Positions 8,964 through 17,944 are shown, counted from the first letter of the stretch. The stretch: 64,000 nt of DNA from CAWKPF01 sp963851415 (GCA_963851415.1 CAWKPF010000002.1:4278001-4342000); one strand, 5' to 3'. The notes: generated by a model from the letters alone, not told the origin. Made by a program: numbers and translations.

Positions 8964-9039
8964 CCAATTCCTGGGATTACTCGTTAATCGGGTTTCCCGA
9001 TCCCCCGGCAACTCTCGAGAGTGAGACCGGCCCAGCCCA

Positions 9040-10326
9040 ATGGAAGCGTTTCAGCTACCCCAGACCGTCCAGCCCGAACAGCTGCTGATCGTGGTGGGGC
9101 TTCTTGCCCTCGCCTGTGTGGCGCTGCTGTGGAGCGTGGTGATGCTCCGCCGCGACCTGAAGAAGGAGCGCCGTCGTCGCAAGGCCGCCTTCGACAAGCT
9201 CGAGATCGCGAAGCGCGAGGTGCAGAGAGGTGGGGCCGATCTGCAGCTTCAGGAGCGATTCGTCAAGTCGTTTCTCGAGCTGCACAAGGACATGGACAAC
9301 CTGGTCGGAGGGCGCGCGCTGGAGACCTTGCTCGTCGAGATGATGTTGCGAGTCTTCGAGCCTTCGCAGGCCGCCGTTCTGGTCAAGAGAAACAAGGCCA
9401 ATGCGCCTCGCCTGACGGTGGCGGCGACTCATCCCGCGACCAGCTTTCTCAAACCGGGAATGCACTTCGCTCTTCACGAGGGGGAGATCGGGGTCCTGGT
9501 CAGAGCTCGTCACGCGCTCACACGAGACGATCTGATCAAGCCGATGTACCAGTCGACCATCGTCGGCCGCAAACAGGCGCTGCCCGGGTTCAACATGACG
9601 CTCGGTGCGCCGATGTACTTCAAGGAAGAGCTCTACGGCGCCTTGTTGGTCGAGGCACCAGGCAAGCAGGGCCCGGCCGCGCGCAAGATCCTCAACGTGA
9701 TCGCGCAGTTGGGGGCCGTCTACTCGAGGACCTCTGCGGCCTACTCCGAGGTGCAGAAGACGGCGCAGCTCGATCGACTGACCAAGGTGCTCAACAAGGA
9801 GTCGATTCGATTGGCGCTCGAGTCGATGGTGCGCCAGGCGCAGCGTGAAGGTTTCCCGGTCTCGGCGCTACTCTTCGACATCGACAACTTCAAGAACTAC
9901 AACGACGTCAACGGTCACCTGGCGGGGGACGAGCTACTCACCGATCTGGCCCAGATGATCCAGAGCACGACTCGCGATACGGACATCTTCGGTCGTTTCG
10001 GTGGGGAGGAGTTTCTCCTCGTGCTCCCGGGCAACGACTCGGAAACCGGAATGCAGGCGGCAGAGAAGGTGCGCGCCATGCTGGCCGAGTATCCTTTTCC
10101 CCATGCCGAGAAACAGCCCCTCGGATGTGTCTCGATCTCGGGCGGGGTCTCTACCTATCCCGAATGTGGGCGCGACGTGGAGACCCTGCTCCTGCGCGCC
10201 GACGAGGCACTGTACAAAGCCAAGTCGAGTGGCCGCAACCGCATCGGTCTGGCCCGTCCGCTCGAGATCCAGACCGCTCCTCATCCGGTCGCCAGTCTTC
10301 CCCCGACCGGTACCGCCAAGGGGTAG
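9040..10326 (+). CDS. Membrane-anchored GAF-GGDEF diguanylate cyclase
   Basis: Makes cyclic di-GMP from two GTP. The 428-aa protein has one N-terminal membrane helix (about 14-36), a charged coiled-coil linker (about 38-85), a GAF-like sensor domain (about 88-230) and a GGDEF domain (about 240-405). The active-site motif is the functional variant GGEEF (321-325). A complete inhibitory site RxxD (Arg312, Asp315) lies exactly five residues before it, so product feedback inhibition is expected. The metal-binding Asp280 is in LLFDIDNFK. The start follows the only ATG after the promoter at 8935-8963, with weak ribosome-site pairing. No EAL or HD-GYP partner is nearby. Confidence 0.93.
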   Translation: MEAFQLPQTVQPEQLLIVVGLLALACVALLWSVVMLRRDLKKERRRRKAAFDKLEIAKREVQRGGADLQLQERFVKSFLELHKDMDNLVGGRALETLLVEMMLRVFEPSQAAVLVKRNKANAPRLTVAATHPATSFLKPGMHFALHEGEIGVLVRARHALTRDDLIKPMYQSTIVGRKQALPGFNMTLGAPMYFKEELYGALLVEAPGKQGPAARKILNVIAQLGAVYSRTSAAYSEVQKTAQLDRLTKVLNKESIRLALESMVRQAQREGFPVSALLFDIDNFKNYNDVNGHLAGDELLTDLAQMIQSTTRDTDIFGRFGGEEFLLVLPGNDSETGMQAAEKVRAMLAEYPFPHAEKQPLGCVSISGGVSTYPECGRDVETLLLRADEALYKAKSSGRNRIGLARPLEIQTAPHPVASLPPTGTAKG

Positions 10327-10413
10327 CGAGCGCTTGCCCCCCACCGGGGCTCCGCTCTCGCGCGCGTCCTTCGGGCAACCGCTCGGCACCAGAAGTCGAC
10401 GAGGTGTGTCGAC

Positions 10414-10959
10414 TCAGCCTACGGAGCGTAGATCGAGCTCCATGAAGAACAGCAGCCCCTCGAAGCGCTCGGCTCGCACTGCGTCGCCGTAGGGCTCGAT
10501 CTCCTCGAATCCGATGGAGCGATAGAGGGAATGGGCGGCAGTCATGAACTCGGTGGTGTCCAGCCGGAGGCGGCGATATCCGATGCCACGGGCCTCGGCG
10601 ATCAGCTGCTCGAGCAGGGCTCGGGCGATTCCCTGTCCGCGCTGTTCAGGGGGCACGTACATGTGCTTGATCTCTGCCAGGTGCTCGATTCCTGCCATCG
10701 TGCCGGCGAGCGGGCGCAGCGCTCCGATCACGGCCGCGCGCCCGTCGCACTCGGCCAGAAGGAGCCGACCCCGGGGCGGGCTGAAGTCGTCCGAGTCCAC
10801 CGGCTGGGCGTCGCGAAGCGAGCAGAGATCGACCTGCGCTCCCAGGCGTTGCTCGGTCTCGAGGTCGAGCCATTCGCGGTACTCGCGAAACAGCCGCCGC
10901 GCAGTCTGCCGCTGCGGTGGAGTGCTCGCTGCGAGAATCCGGAGGTCCGCGGAGAACAT
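10414..10959 (-). CDS. GNAT family N-acetyltransferase
   Basis: A 181-aa acetyltransferase of the GNAT fold. The acetyl-CoA pyrophosphate loop is clear in VPPEQRGQGIARALL (motif A, R/Q-x-x-G-x-G/A), followed by LRLDTTEFM and a C-terminal SLYRSIGFEE motif typical of the family. The N-terminal region carries an acidic helix-rich stretch (FREYREWLDLETEQ). Nothing shows the substrate. The gene converges with the diguanylate cyclase, and a hairpin (AGTCGAC/GTCGACT, 10394-10400 with 10408-10414) lies between the two ends with no U-run. It is divergent from the lipid A acyltransferase gene. Confidence 0.88.
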   Translation of the reverse strand: MFSADLRILAASTPPQRQTARRLFREYREWLDLETEQRLGAQVDLCSLRDAQPVDSDDFSPPRGRLLLAECDGRAAVIGALRPLAGTMAGIEHLAEIKHMYVPPEQRGQGIARALLEQLIAEARGIGYRRLRLDTTEFMTAAHSLYRSIGFEEIEPYGDAVRAERFEGLLFFMELDLRSVG

Positions 10960-11048
10960 GGGTCGATTCTACCGAGGCGTCCGGGTGCGGAGGTAGGTTG
11001 GCCCCGGCTCGGTTACCATCGCCCGGTCCGCTCGAGCGAGAACGACGA

Positions 11049-12002
11049 ATGACCGAAGAGCACAGCGTGGAGCGCCTGGGACTCCTCAACGCCCTTGTCT
11101 ACGGAGCCATGCGATCCCTGCTGTGGTTGGTGCGGGTGCTGCCCCTGTGGAGCTTCGAGCCGATCGCGGGCGGGCTCGGGACGTTGGTGCTGATGGCTTC
11201 GGCGCGGGATCGCCGAGTCAGCCGGGAAAATCTGGACAGAGTGCTCGGCCTGAAGGCGGGGACGCCCCAGGCCAAGAGGATGCAGAAGGCGATCTTCAAG
11301 AGCGGGGTCTTGATCGCCATGGAGTCTCTGCGTGGCCTGCAACGCCCGGAGTTGTTGGTGGTGGAAGGACTCGGAGAGGCTCGAGCCCTGGTCGAAGGCG
11401 CTGAGCGCGCCGGTCGTGGGCACATAATCGGTGCGGCTCACCTGGGTGGGTGGGAGCTCGAGGCGTACTTCTTGGCCCAGGTACACAGCCGTACGTTCTG
11501 GGTGCTCGCCAAGCGAGCGCCGCTGGCTGGCGTGTCGCGCTTCCTGGAGGAGATGCGCGAGTCGGCTGGCACGCCGGTGCTCTGGGTGGGGCGCAAGTCG
11601 TTGCTCCGCGACATGCTCCGAGCGCTTCACCGCGGCGAGGCTCTCGGCTTCGTGCTCGATCAGAAGCCCGAAGGAAGGCGGGGGCCCGCAGTCGTGTTCT
11701 TCGGTCACGCAACGGAGTTCGTGAGCGGCCCAGCGGTGATGTCGATTCGCACCGGCTGCCCCATCATCCTCGTCTCCTGCGTGCGGCAGGGTCCATTCTC
11801 CTACCGCCTGTTCAGCGAGGAGATCGTCGGGGTCGATCACGGGGAGACAGACGAGGAAGCGCTTTGTCAGCGCATGGCAAACGCAGTGGAGAGGGCGGTG
11901 CGTAGAGCTCCCGAGCAGTGGGCGTGGAGCTATCGGCGCTGGTACTTCGAGGAGGATGTCGCCGCGCCGACGGATGAGGCCCAGGAGGAGAGAAGAGCCT
12001 GA
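11049..12002 (+). CDS. LpxL/HtrB-family lysophospholipid acyltransferase
   Basis: A 317-aa acyltransferase of the lipid A late-acylation family, which adds an acyl chain to lipid A precursors at the inner membrane. The catalytic HX4E signature is His131-Leu-Gly-Gly-Trp-Glu136. Further family words are LWVGRKSLLRDMLRAL, FVLDQKPEG and FFGHATEFVSGPAVMSIRTGCPII. A hydrophobic N-terminal segment (about 20-50) anchors it. Length is normal for the family. It implies a lipopolysaccharide-bearing outer membrane. I start at 11049; the longer upstream frame runs through unrelated sequence. The downstream PQQ dehydrogenase gene begins 4 bp after the stop, so the two are probably one operon. Confidence 0.9.
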   Translation: MTEEHSVERLGLLNALVYGAMRSLLWLVRVLPLWSFEPIAGGLGTLVLMASARDRRVSRENLDRVLGLKAGTPQAKRMQKAIFKSGVLIAMESLRGLQRPELLVVEGLGEARALVEGAERAGRGHIIGAAHLGGWELEAYFLAQVHSRTFWVLAKRAPLAGVSRFLEEMRESAGTPVLWVGRKSLLRDMLRALHRGEALGFVLDQKPEGRRGPAVVFFGHATEFVSGPAVMSIRTGCPIILVSCVRQGPFSYRLFSEEIVGVDHGETDEEALCQRMANAVERAVRRAPEQWAWSYRRWYFEEDVAAPTDEAQEERRA

Positions 12003-12006
12003 CATA

Positions 12007-14103
12007 ATGCGAGGGAGATCCACCACCCACCATCCCCGAGCCTCGAGAGTGACCCGGTCGATTCGAAATCTGCTCACGCTGTCCCTGGTCCTTCTCGCCT
12101 TCTCTTCGAGGGCCGAGGACGGAGTCGGCGAGTGGCGACATTACGGGGGTGATCTGGGGAGTCGCAAATACTCGCCACTGGATCAGATCGACAGTTCGAA
12201 CTTCGGTCGACTCGAGATTGCCTGGGACTGGCGTTCCGTGGACGCTTTCCTGAGCGAGAGTGTCGCCGGAGGCGAGTGGTGGGCCGCTTCGAAGCAGGTC
12301 TTCGAGTCGCTGCAGGAACAGAACGAGAATCGTTGGCGCAATCAGCTGGCACCGCGAATCACCAGCTTGAAGGCGACGCCGCTGATGGTGGATGGTGTCC
12401 TGTACGTGGCAACGCCGCTCTATCAGGGTGCCGCGATCGATGCCGAAACCGGAGAGACCCTCTGGGTGTACAACCCGAAGAGCTACGAGACCGGCACGCC
12501 GACGATGAGTCTGTTGTGGAACCACCGCGGAGTCGCCTACTGGTCCAGCGAAGGGACGGAGGGGGAGGAGGAGTCGCGCATCTTCTGGGGAACGGGAGAC
12601 GGATGGCTGATCGCCGTCGACGCCAAGACCGGTCGTCCGGCGGCGGAGTTCGGCCAGGGCGGGCGAGTCGACCTGATGGACGGGATCGATCGGGCCGATC
12701 GCTCGGACCGGGACTATCTCAACGCCCTCATCCTCTCGAGCTCGTCTCCGCCGTTGGTGGTGGGAGACGTGGTGATCACCGGCTCCTCGATCGCCGACCG
12801 GCGAATCACCAAGGAAGCGGCGCGGGGCGACGTGAGGGCCTGGGATGTGCGCACCGGCGAGCTGCGTTGGACCTTCGACACCATTCCCCGTCCGGGGCAG
12901 TTCGGGATCGAGACCTGGGAAGACGAGAGCTGGGCCTACACCGGTAACACCAACGTGTGGACCCTGATGAGCGCCGATCCCGATCTCGGTCTGGTCTACC
13001 TTCCCATCGGCACTCCGACCAACGACTTCTACGGTGGCCATCGCCTGGGAGACAATCTCTTCGCGGAGAGCCTTGTGGCTGTCGATGCCACCACGGGGCA
13101 GCGCCGTTGGCACTTCCAGATGGTGCACCACGGCCTATGGGACTACGACAACCCGGCCGCACCGATTCTCGCCGACATCATCGTGGACGGTCGCCCGATC
13201 GAGGCGGTGGTGCAGGTCACCAAGCAGGGCTTCGCGTTCGTGTTCGATCGCGCCACGGGAGAACCCGTGTGGCCGATCGAGGAGCGCCCGGTGCCGCCCT
13301 CGGACATGCCGGGCGAGCGCGCAGCGCCGACCCAGCCCTTTCCGACCAAACCGCCCCCCTTCGAGTACCAGGGTGTGAGCGAGGACGACCTGATCGACTT
13401 CACTCCGGAGCTTGCCGCCGAGGCTCGCGAGATCGGGCGCGGATACCGGCTCGGGCCACTGTTCACTCCGCCCTCTCTCCAGGTCGAGGGAGGGACCCAG
13501 GGCACCTTGATGCGACCGGGACTCGGTGGGGGAGCCAACTGGAGCGGCGCGGGCTTCGATCCGGAGACCGGACTCCTCTTCGTGCCTTCGCGCAACGGCT
13601 ACAACGCCGTGCAGTTCTACTCCCCCGACCCCGCGGAAGGTGGATCGCTGCGCTACACCCACAGGTCGGCCGGGGCTCCCGCCGGACCCCAGGGACTACC
13701 GCTCCTCAAGCCGCCCTACACGCGACTGACGGCGATCGACCTCAACGAGGGCACGATCCGTTGGTCGGTGCCCACCGGGGACGGCGACCACGTCCGTCAG
13801 CACGAGGCGCTGGCCCACCTCGATCTGCCACCGCTCGGCGGGGAGGGACGGACCGGGCCCCTGGTCACGCAAACGCTGGTGATCATCGGAGAGCAGCCCG
13901 GAGGACGCGGCAGTGATCATCCGGGGCGCCTGGTGGCGCGTGACAAGAGAACCGGTCGAGTGGTTGGCGGCGTCGATCTTCCGGGCACGCCGATCGGAAC
14001 GCCGATGACCTACCGACTCGGGGAGCGTCAGTACATTGCCGTTGCCGTCTCGGGGCGCCCGCCCCATCTGGTCTCGCTGGCCCTACCCGTCGACGACGAG
14101 TGA
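12007..14103 (+). CDS. PQQ-dependent dehydrogenase (exported quinoprotein)
   Basis: Periplasmic quinoprotein alcohol or sugar dehydrogenase (698 aa), an eight-bladed propeller using pyrroloquinoline quinone. A signal peptide is visible (RSIRNLLTLSLVLLAFSSRA). Propeller docking repeats include WRHYGGDLGSRKYSPLDQI, ETGETLWVYNP, AVDAKTGRPAAEFGQGG and ATTGQRRWHFQ. The cofactor region NTNVWTLMSADPDLGLVY...GGHRLGDNLFAES and HHGLWDYD follows the glucose-dehydrogenase-like branch, without the membrane helices of Gcd. No CXXCH haem site is present, so it needs a separate electron acceptor. The start at 12007 has AGGAGGAGAG upstream and lies 4 bp after the acyltransferase. Substrate unknown. A second homologue lies at 25457-27436. 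No pqq biosynthesis genes are in the window. Confidence 0.9.
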   Translation: MRGRSTTHHPRASRVTRSIRNLLTLSLVLLAFSSRAEDGVGEWRHYGGDLGSRKYSPLDQIDSSNFGRLEIAWDWRSVDAFLSESVAGGEWWAASKQVFESLQEQNENRWRNQLAPRITSLKATPLMVDGVLYVATPLYQGAAIDAETGETLWVYNPKSYETGTPTMSLLWNHRGVAYWSSEGTEGEEESRIFWGTGDGWLIAVDAKTGRPAAEFGQGGRVDLMDGIDRADRSDRDYLNALILSSSSPPLVVGDVVITGSSIADRRITKEAARGDVRAWDVRTGELRWTFDTIPRPGQFGIETWEDESWAYTGNTNVWTLMSADPDLGLVYLPIGTPTNDFYGGHRLGDNLFAESLVAVDATTGQRRWHFQMVHHGLWDYDNPAAPILADIIVDGRPIEAVVQVTKQGFAFVFDRATGEPVWPIEERPVPPSDMPGERAAPTQPFPTKPPPFEYQGVSEDDLIDFTPELAAEAREIGRGYRLGPLFTPPSLQVEGGTQGTLMRPGLGGGANWSGAGFDPETGLLFVPSRNGYNAVQFYSPDPAEGGSLRYTHRSAGAPAGPQGLPLLKPPYTRLTAIDLNEGTIRWSVPTGDGDHVRQHEALAHLDLPPLGGEGRTGPLVTQTLVIIGEQPGGRGSDHPGRLVARDKRTGRVVGGVDLPGTPIGTPMTYRLGERQYIAVAVSGRPPHLVSLALPVDDE

Positions 14104-14114
14104 GGAAGGATCCA

Positions 14115-14390
14115 TTGAAACTCAAGATCGAGCTCGACCTGACCCCTGAAGAAGCCCGCACGTTTCTCGGCCTTCCCGACCTGGTTCCACTCCAGGAGGA
14201 GGTGCTGGGCGAGCTTCGAGAGCGCCTGGTGAGCAACCTCTCCTACCTCGATCCACAGGAGGTGTTGCGCTCCTGGGTCAGCGGTACCAGCCGCGGGGTC
14301 GAGGAGTTTCGGAAGTTCTTCGGCGCAGCGGCCGCAAGGACGCAGGAAGCCTCGAAGGACGAAGAGGACGAAGAGGACGAGGACGAGTAG
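14115..14390 (+). CDS. Small acidic DUF6489-like protein
   Basis: A 91-aa cytoplasmic protein starting with TTG (KLKIELDLTPEEARTFLGLPDL). The opening matches what I recall of DUF6489 proteins. The middle is amphipathic helix and the C-terminal 12 residues are almost all Asp/Glu. I prefer the TTG at 14115 because GAGGAAGGA lies 5 bp upstream; a GTG at 14100 overlaps the stop of the PQQ dehydrogenase (GTGA) and would add five residues. It is probably translated with the upstream gene. Function unknown. Confidence 0.7.
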   Translation: MKLKIELDLTPEEARTFLGLPDLVPLQEEVLGELRERLVSNLSYLDPQEVLRSWVSGTSRGVEEFRKFFGAAAARTQEASKDEEDEEDEDE

Positions 14391-14417
14391 GAGATCCCGC
14401 TCGACGCCGGGGACGGA

Positions 14418-15251
14418 TCAGTCGTCGACGCCCTCCGCGTACATGCGTCGGATGAAGCTCTGATGGGCGGTGGGAAGCAGTCGCTGGATGCGATCGAGCA
14501 GGCGCGCGTCGCTGCCGATCAGTAGGCGCTTCTTGTTGGCGAGCACGGCTGCGACGATCTGCTGCGCCGCGCTCTCGGGAGTGGTCCGCGCCGCTTCGGT
14601 GAATTTGTCGTGGCGAGTGGCTCGGTCCTCGGTCGCCTCTCGTCGAATGCCGATGCGGCTGTCGCGCGCGATGTTGGTCTTGATGCCGCCCGGATGAACC
14701 GAGGTGACTCCGACGCTGGCTCCGTCGAGGTCCATCTCCTGACGCAGGCACTCGGTGAAGCCGCGGACCGCGAACTTGGAAGCGTTGTAGGCGCCGACAC
14801 CGGGAAAGCCGACGATGCCGAAGACCGAGGAGATGTTGACGACGTGCCCCTCCTCCGCCTGCTTCAGGTGAGGAAGAAAGAACAACGTGCCGTAGACCAC
14901 GCCCCAGAAATTGATCGACATCTGCCACTCGAGCTCCTCGACGGTCATCTCGTCGATGCGGGCGTTGAGTGCGACGCCTGCGTTGTTGATCACCAGGTGC
15001 ACCGAGCCGAAGTGGTCCACAACCTCTTGCGCGTAGCTCTCGAAGCCGGCGCGATCGGCGACGTCGAGAACACGCTGCTGGACTTCGGCACCGAGGGCTT
15101 CGGCCTGGTGGGCGGTCTCGGCCAGCGTCTCTTCGTTGATATCGGAGAGCGCCAGCCGGCACCCGCTGCGCGCGAGCTCGTAGGCCAGCGCTCGCCCGAT
15201 TCCTGAGCCGGTGCCGGTGACCACAGCGGTACGACCGTCGAGGATCTTCAT
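14418..15251 (-). CDS. Short-chain dehydrogenase/reductase
   Basis: Classical SDR oxidoreductase (277 aa) with an intact nucleotide site TGTGSGIG (residues 12-19), the NNAG structural motif (89-92) and the full catalytic set Ser142, Tyr155, Lys159 (NISS, then AYNASK). Asp37, at the end of the second strand (ALSD), suggests preference for NAD(H) over NADP(H). The C-terminus ends in a helical tail (RIQRLLPTAHQSFIRRMY) resembling that of lipid/retinol-type SDRs. Substrate unknown. It is convergent with the DUF6489 gene and follows the coiled-coil gene on the same strand by 22 bp. Confidence 0.9.
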   Translation of the reverse strand: MKILDGRTAVVTGTGSGIGRALAYELARSGCRLALSDINEETLAETAHQAEALGAEVQQRVLDVADRAGFESYAQEVVDHFGSVHLVINNAGVALNARIDEMTVEELEWQMSINFWGVVYGTLFFLPHLKQAEEGHVVNISSVFGIVGFPGVGAYNASKFAVRGFTECLRQEMDLDGASVGVTSVHPGGIKTNIARDSRIGIRREATEDRATRHDKFTEAARTTPESAAQQIVAAVLANKKRLLIGSDARLLDRIQRLLPTAHQSFIRRMYAEGVDD

Positions 15252-15273
15252 CGTTGCGTCCTCAGTCGCCGAC

Positions 15274-16035
15274 TCAGGGGTTCAAGCTGAGGAGCTCGTC
15301 GTAGCTCAGCTGTTGCCCGGTCCATGTACCGCCCACTTGCCGGCCGGCGGCGAGCTCGCGGGCGCTCCACTGGCCGAAGAGAGTGCCGTTGGCCTGGAGT
15401 TGCCCTTCCAGGCTGCCGACCGGACCGTAGTCGTCGTCGTTCAGATCGATGCGGACGTTGCCGTTGCTCTCGAGGCGTCCAGACGCCGATCCGTGCCGAC
15501 CGTTGTTGATCCGGTAGATCCCGGAGAGCTGGCTTCGGTTCTGCCTGAGGCTGAGCACGGCCACCGCATCCGAGGTTTCGATCAACCAGGTGCCAGCGAG
15601 CTGGCCGTTCGACTCGACGTACTCGACTCCGCCCTCGCGGAGCTGATCGGTGATCTGCTCGAGCCGGCGCATCCGTTGGCCCATCTCCGCGCGACGGGAG
15701 GCGACGTCCTGAGAGATCTCGAAAGCTTCTTGCCTGGCCTCGCCGATCTGACGGTCGAGATCGACCAGGGTGTCGGGCGAGGAAGTGGGATCGGCCATCG
15801 CTTTGTCGAGCTGTCGGTTGAGCTCGATCAGCTGCTTCAGGGCATTGTCCTCGTTGGTTCGCGCATCGAGATAGTTGTCGATGTCGGCGTCGAACATCGT
15901 CGACTCTTCGACGAACTCGTCGCGCAACTGCAGCAGCTCCTGTCCGAGGGACGCCTGGGGCAGCAGCAGGGCGCTGAAAAGGGCACCGGCTCCGACCGAG
16001 GCGAGGAAGCGAAGCCGAATCGTGAGCGTGGTCAT
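15274..16035 (-). CDS. Exported coiled-coil protein of unknown function
   Basis: I do not recognise a named family. The start at 16035 has AAGGAG nine bases upstream and gives a clean signal peptide (RFLASVGAGALFSALLLPQASLGQ). The mature protein begins with a long charged helix or coiled coil (about residues 35-120 of 253) and ends in a beta-rich domain (about 125-250) with repeated Gly-Thr/Gln-Trp strands (QLAGTWLIET, TLFGQWSA, QVGGTWTGQ). This looks like a small barrel or lipocalin-like sheet. An upstream ATG at 16065 would add ten residues. It is probably periplasmic and co-oriented with the SDR gene. Confidence 0.65.
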   Translation of the reverse strand: MTTLTIRLRFLASVGAGALFSALLLPQASLGQELLQLRDEFVEESTMFDADIDNYLDARTNEDNALKQLIELNRQLDKAMADPTSSPDTLVDLDRQIGEARQEAFEISQDVASRRAEMGQRMRRLEQITDQLREGGVEYVESNGQLAGTWLIETSDAVAVLSLRQNRSQLSGIYRINNGRHGSASGRLESNGNVRIDLNDDDYGPVGSLEGQLQANGTLFGQWSARELAAGRQVGGTWTGQQLSYDELLSLNP

Positions 16036-16111
16036 CCGACGGATCTCCTTGACGTTCATCCTCACGGCGAAGGAAGCGCGGAGGAGATGCCACTGTATCG
16101 GAGCGTCGAGC

Positions 16112-17944
16112 TCAGTTCACGGCCAGAGCGTCGAGATCGGCGAAGAACCACAGCATCCCCGCTCGGCGCTCGACGTGCCCCTCGAGCTCGAGCGGACGAG
16201 CCACCCAGGGCAGCACTCGCTTCTGTGCCGGTTGGCCCTGCTCGTCGAGCAGCATCATCACCACCGTCTCGCCTGCGAAGTCCTCCACTCGAAACGCGGG
16301 GGGGATGCCGCCGCTGATGCAGTTGACGGCGCAGGCGCGGTGGGGGGTACCCCGGCCCGGCTTCATGACTCCGAGATGGCACTTGGAATCGACGATCTCG
16401 CCGCGCAGACGGAAGTCCCCGAGTGGTTCGACGGGGGGTGCGGAGCTGGGCTCCTCTGGCTGCTCCGAGATCGAGCCAGCTACGACTTCCACCATCTCGA
16501 GGCCGCTGCCCGCGATGCGGGTGCCATCGAGCGTGACCGAGTGCCCGAGCTGCGGCGAGACTTCCAGGTCGGCACCGTGCTTTCCTTCGAGCACCAGCAG
16601 GCGAGACGTACCGCCCTCGTCGGGATGGTCGAGCAGGACCGGATAGGGGGTCTCCAGCAGAGTGCCGCAGAAGCTTCGGAGGGTGCCGAACTCGAAGAGT
16701 CCCGGATCGAACGGCCCCTGCGCGGCGGAGAGGAGTCCCGCGATCATCGCCGAAGCGGCCAGCAGGCCGAGGGTGGCCCTTCGGGTAAAGCGTGCCACCT
16801 GCGCGGGTGCCTTCTCGGCCCAGCCGATGTAGAGCGACGACTCGGCCGGCGCGGAGGTCGCGGCCTCGGAGGCCGAAGTGTCCCAGGCGGCGCTGACGAG
16901 CGGCGCCGGCTCGCTCGGAGTGCCGGCGGGCAGGGGAGTCGGGTGCACCCAGACCCGGATGTCACCGTCGCGGTTGTCTCGGACGCGGACCCGAAACGTC
17001 GGCACCTTCTCGGTGAAGGGAGGGGGCGAGCTCCCGTTCTCCGGGTTGTACTGGAAGCCGTGCCAGGGGCAGACGATACAGCCGTCGATCACCTCGCCTT
17101 CTCCGAGGGGGCCGTTCTGGTGTTGGCAGACGTTCGAGACGGCGGCCACCTTGTCGTCGTAGCGAAAGATGGCGACCCGCTCGCCGAACAAGGTGACGAT
17201 GCGTGCTCGACGCTCGGGGATCTCTCGGGTCGCCACGACGTCCACGAAGCCGTCCTCGTCCGCCTCGAACGCACGGGGTGTGTCCCCGGGCACCTCCCTG
17301 CGAGCGGCGACCAGGTGAATCGCCACGATCCACACCACACCGAGCCCCAGAGCTGCTGCCAGTAACGGGCTGTGCTCCTGTTGGAGCACCCCCAGCCCCA
17401 CGTGCAGCACGACCAATGCGTAGGCGACATAGACGGCCATGTGCAGCGCCTTCCACACGGGCGCGGTCAGGTTGGTGAGCCAGAAGTCATGACTGGTGAC
17501 CGCCATCAGGAACAGGATGCACAGGGCGATCAGGCCGAGCGGCTGGAAGGGAAACCACGACAGCTCGCTCCATCGGCCATCGTTCACCAGGAGGCTGACC
17601 AGGGGGTTGAGCTCGCCCAGGGCATGGAATTGAACGAGCGCGAACACGCCGTGCGTGAGCGCCAGCAGGAACATCGTGACGCCCAGGTGGCGGCGGTTGT
17701 AGAGCAGGGGAAGGAAACGCGAGTCGATACGAGAGAGCGGGCCGATCGACAGGATGAGGTGAAGCAGAACGAAGGCGCCGGTTCCGAGCCCCCGAATCAG
17801 CTGAGACTCGGGCGTCGTACGAGGATGAAGCGCGAGGCCCACACCGACGAAGGCTCCCAGATACAGCCCCACCCCGGTGAGCAGGATCAGGTCGTAGCGC
17901 TTCTTGTGCGGTGTCCAGGTCACCGCGCGATAGGAGGCGCCCAT
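16112..17944 (-). CDS. Membrane ferric-reductase-like/Rieske fusion protein
   Basis: A 610-aa integral-membrane redox protein. Residues 18-213 form a ferric-reductase-like/YedZ-type bundle of about six helices, with candidate haem histidines in LLHLILSIGP, RRHLGVTMFLLALTHG and KALHMAVYVAYALVVLHVG. Residues about 232-330 are a complete Rieske [2Fe-2S] domain: Cys273-X-His275 and Cys292-X2-His295. A Pro/Ala/Ser linker follows. Next come a twin-arginine-like stretch with a seventh helix (RRATLGLLAASAMIAG) and a C-terminal domain with the unusual Cys/His motif SKCHLGVMKPGRGTPHRACA...CISGGIPP. The start at 17944 overlaps the stop of the upstream small gene by one base (TGATG). Electrons probably cross the membrane between haem and Rieske; the partner is unknown. 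Confidence 0.85.
   Translation of the reverse strand: MGASYRAVTWTPHKKRYDLILLTGVGLYLGAFVGVGLALHPRTTPESQLIRGLGTGAFVLLHLILSIGPLSRIDSRFLPLLYNRRHLGVTMFLLALTHGVFALVQFHALGELNPLVSLLVNDGRWSELSWFPFQPLGLIALCILFLMAVTSHDFWLTNLTAPVWKALHMAVYVAYALVVLHVGLGVLQQEHSPLLAAALGLGVVWIVAIHLVAARREVPGDTPRAFEADEDGFVDVVATREIPERRARIVTLFGERVAIFRYDDKVAAVSNVCQHQNGPLGEGEVIDGCIVCPWHGFQYNPENGSSPPPFTEKVPTFRVRVRDNRDGDIRVWVHPTPLPAGTPSEPAPLVSAAWDTSASEAATSAPAESSLYIGWAEKAPAQVARFTRRATLGLLAASAMIAGLLSAAQGPFDPGLFEFGTLRSFCGTLLETPYPVLLDHPDEGGTSRLLVLEGKHGADLEVSPQLGHSVTLDGTRIAGSGLEMVEVVAGSISEQPEEPSSAPPVEPLGDFRLRGEIVDSKCHLGVMKPGRGTPHRACAVNCISGGIPPAFRVEDFAGETVVMMLLDEQGQPAQKRVLPWVARPLELEGHVERRAGMLWFFADLDALAVN

Noticed and set aside
8964..9039. 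c-di-GMP riboswitch in the leader of the diguanylate cyclase
   Set aside because: I could not find the conserved GEMM core or paired helices. Only a small stem is present.
10394..10414. Hairpin AGTCGAC/GTCGACT as a rho-independent terminator
   Set aside because: The stem is short and no run of T follows on either strand, so it is mentioned only as a stem.
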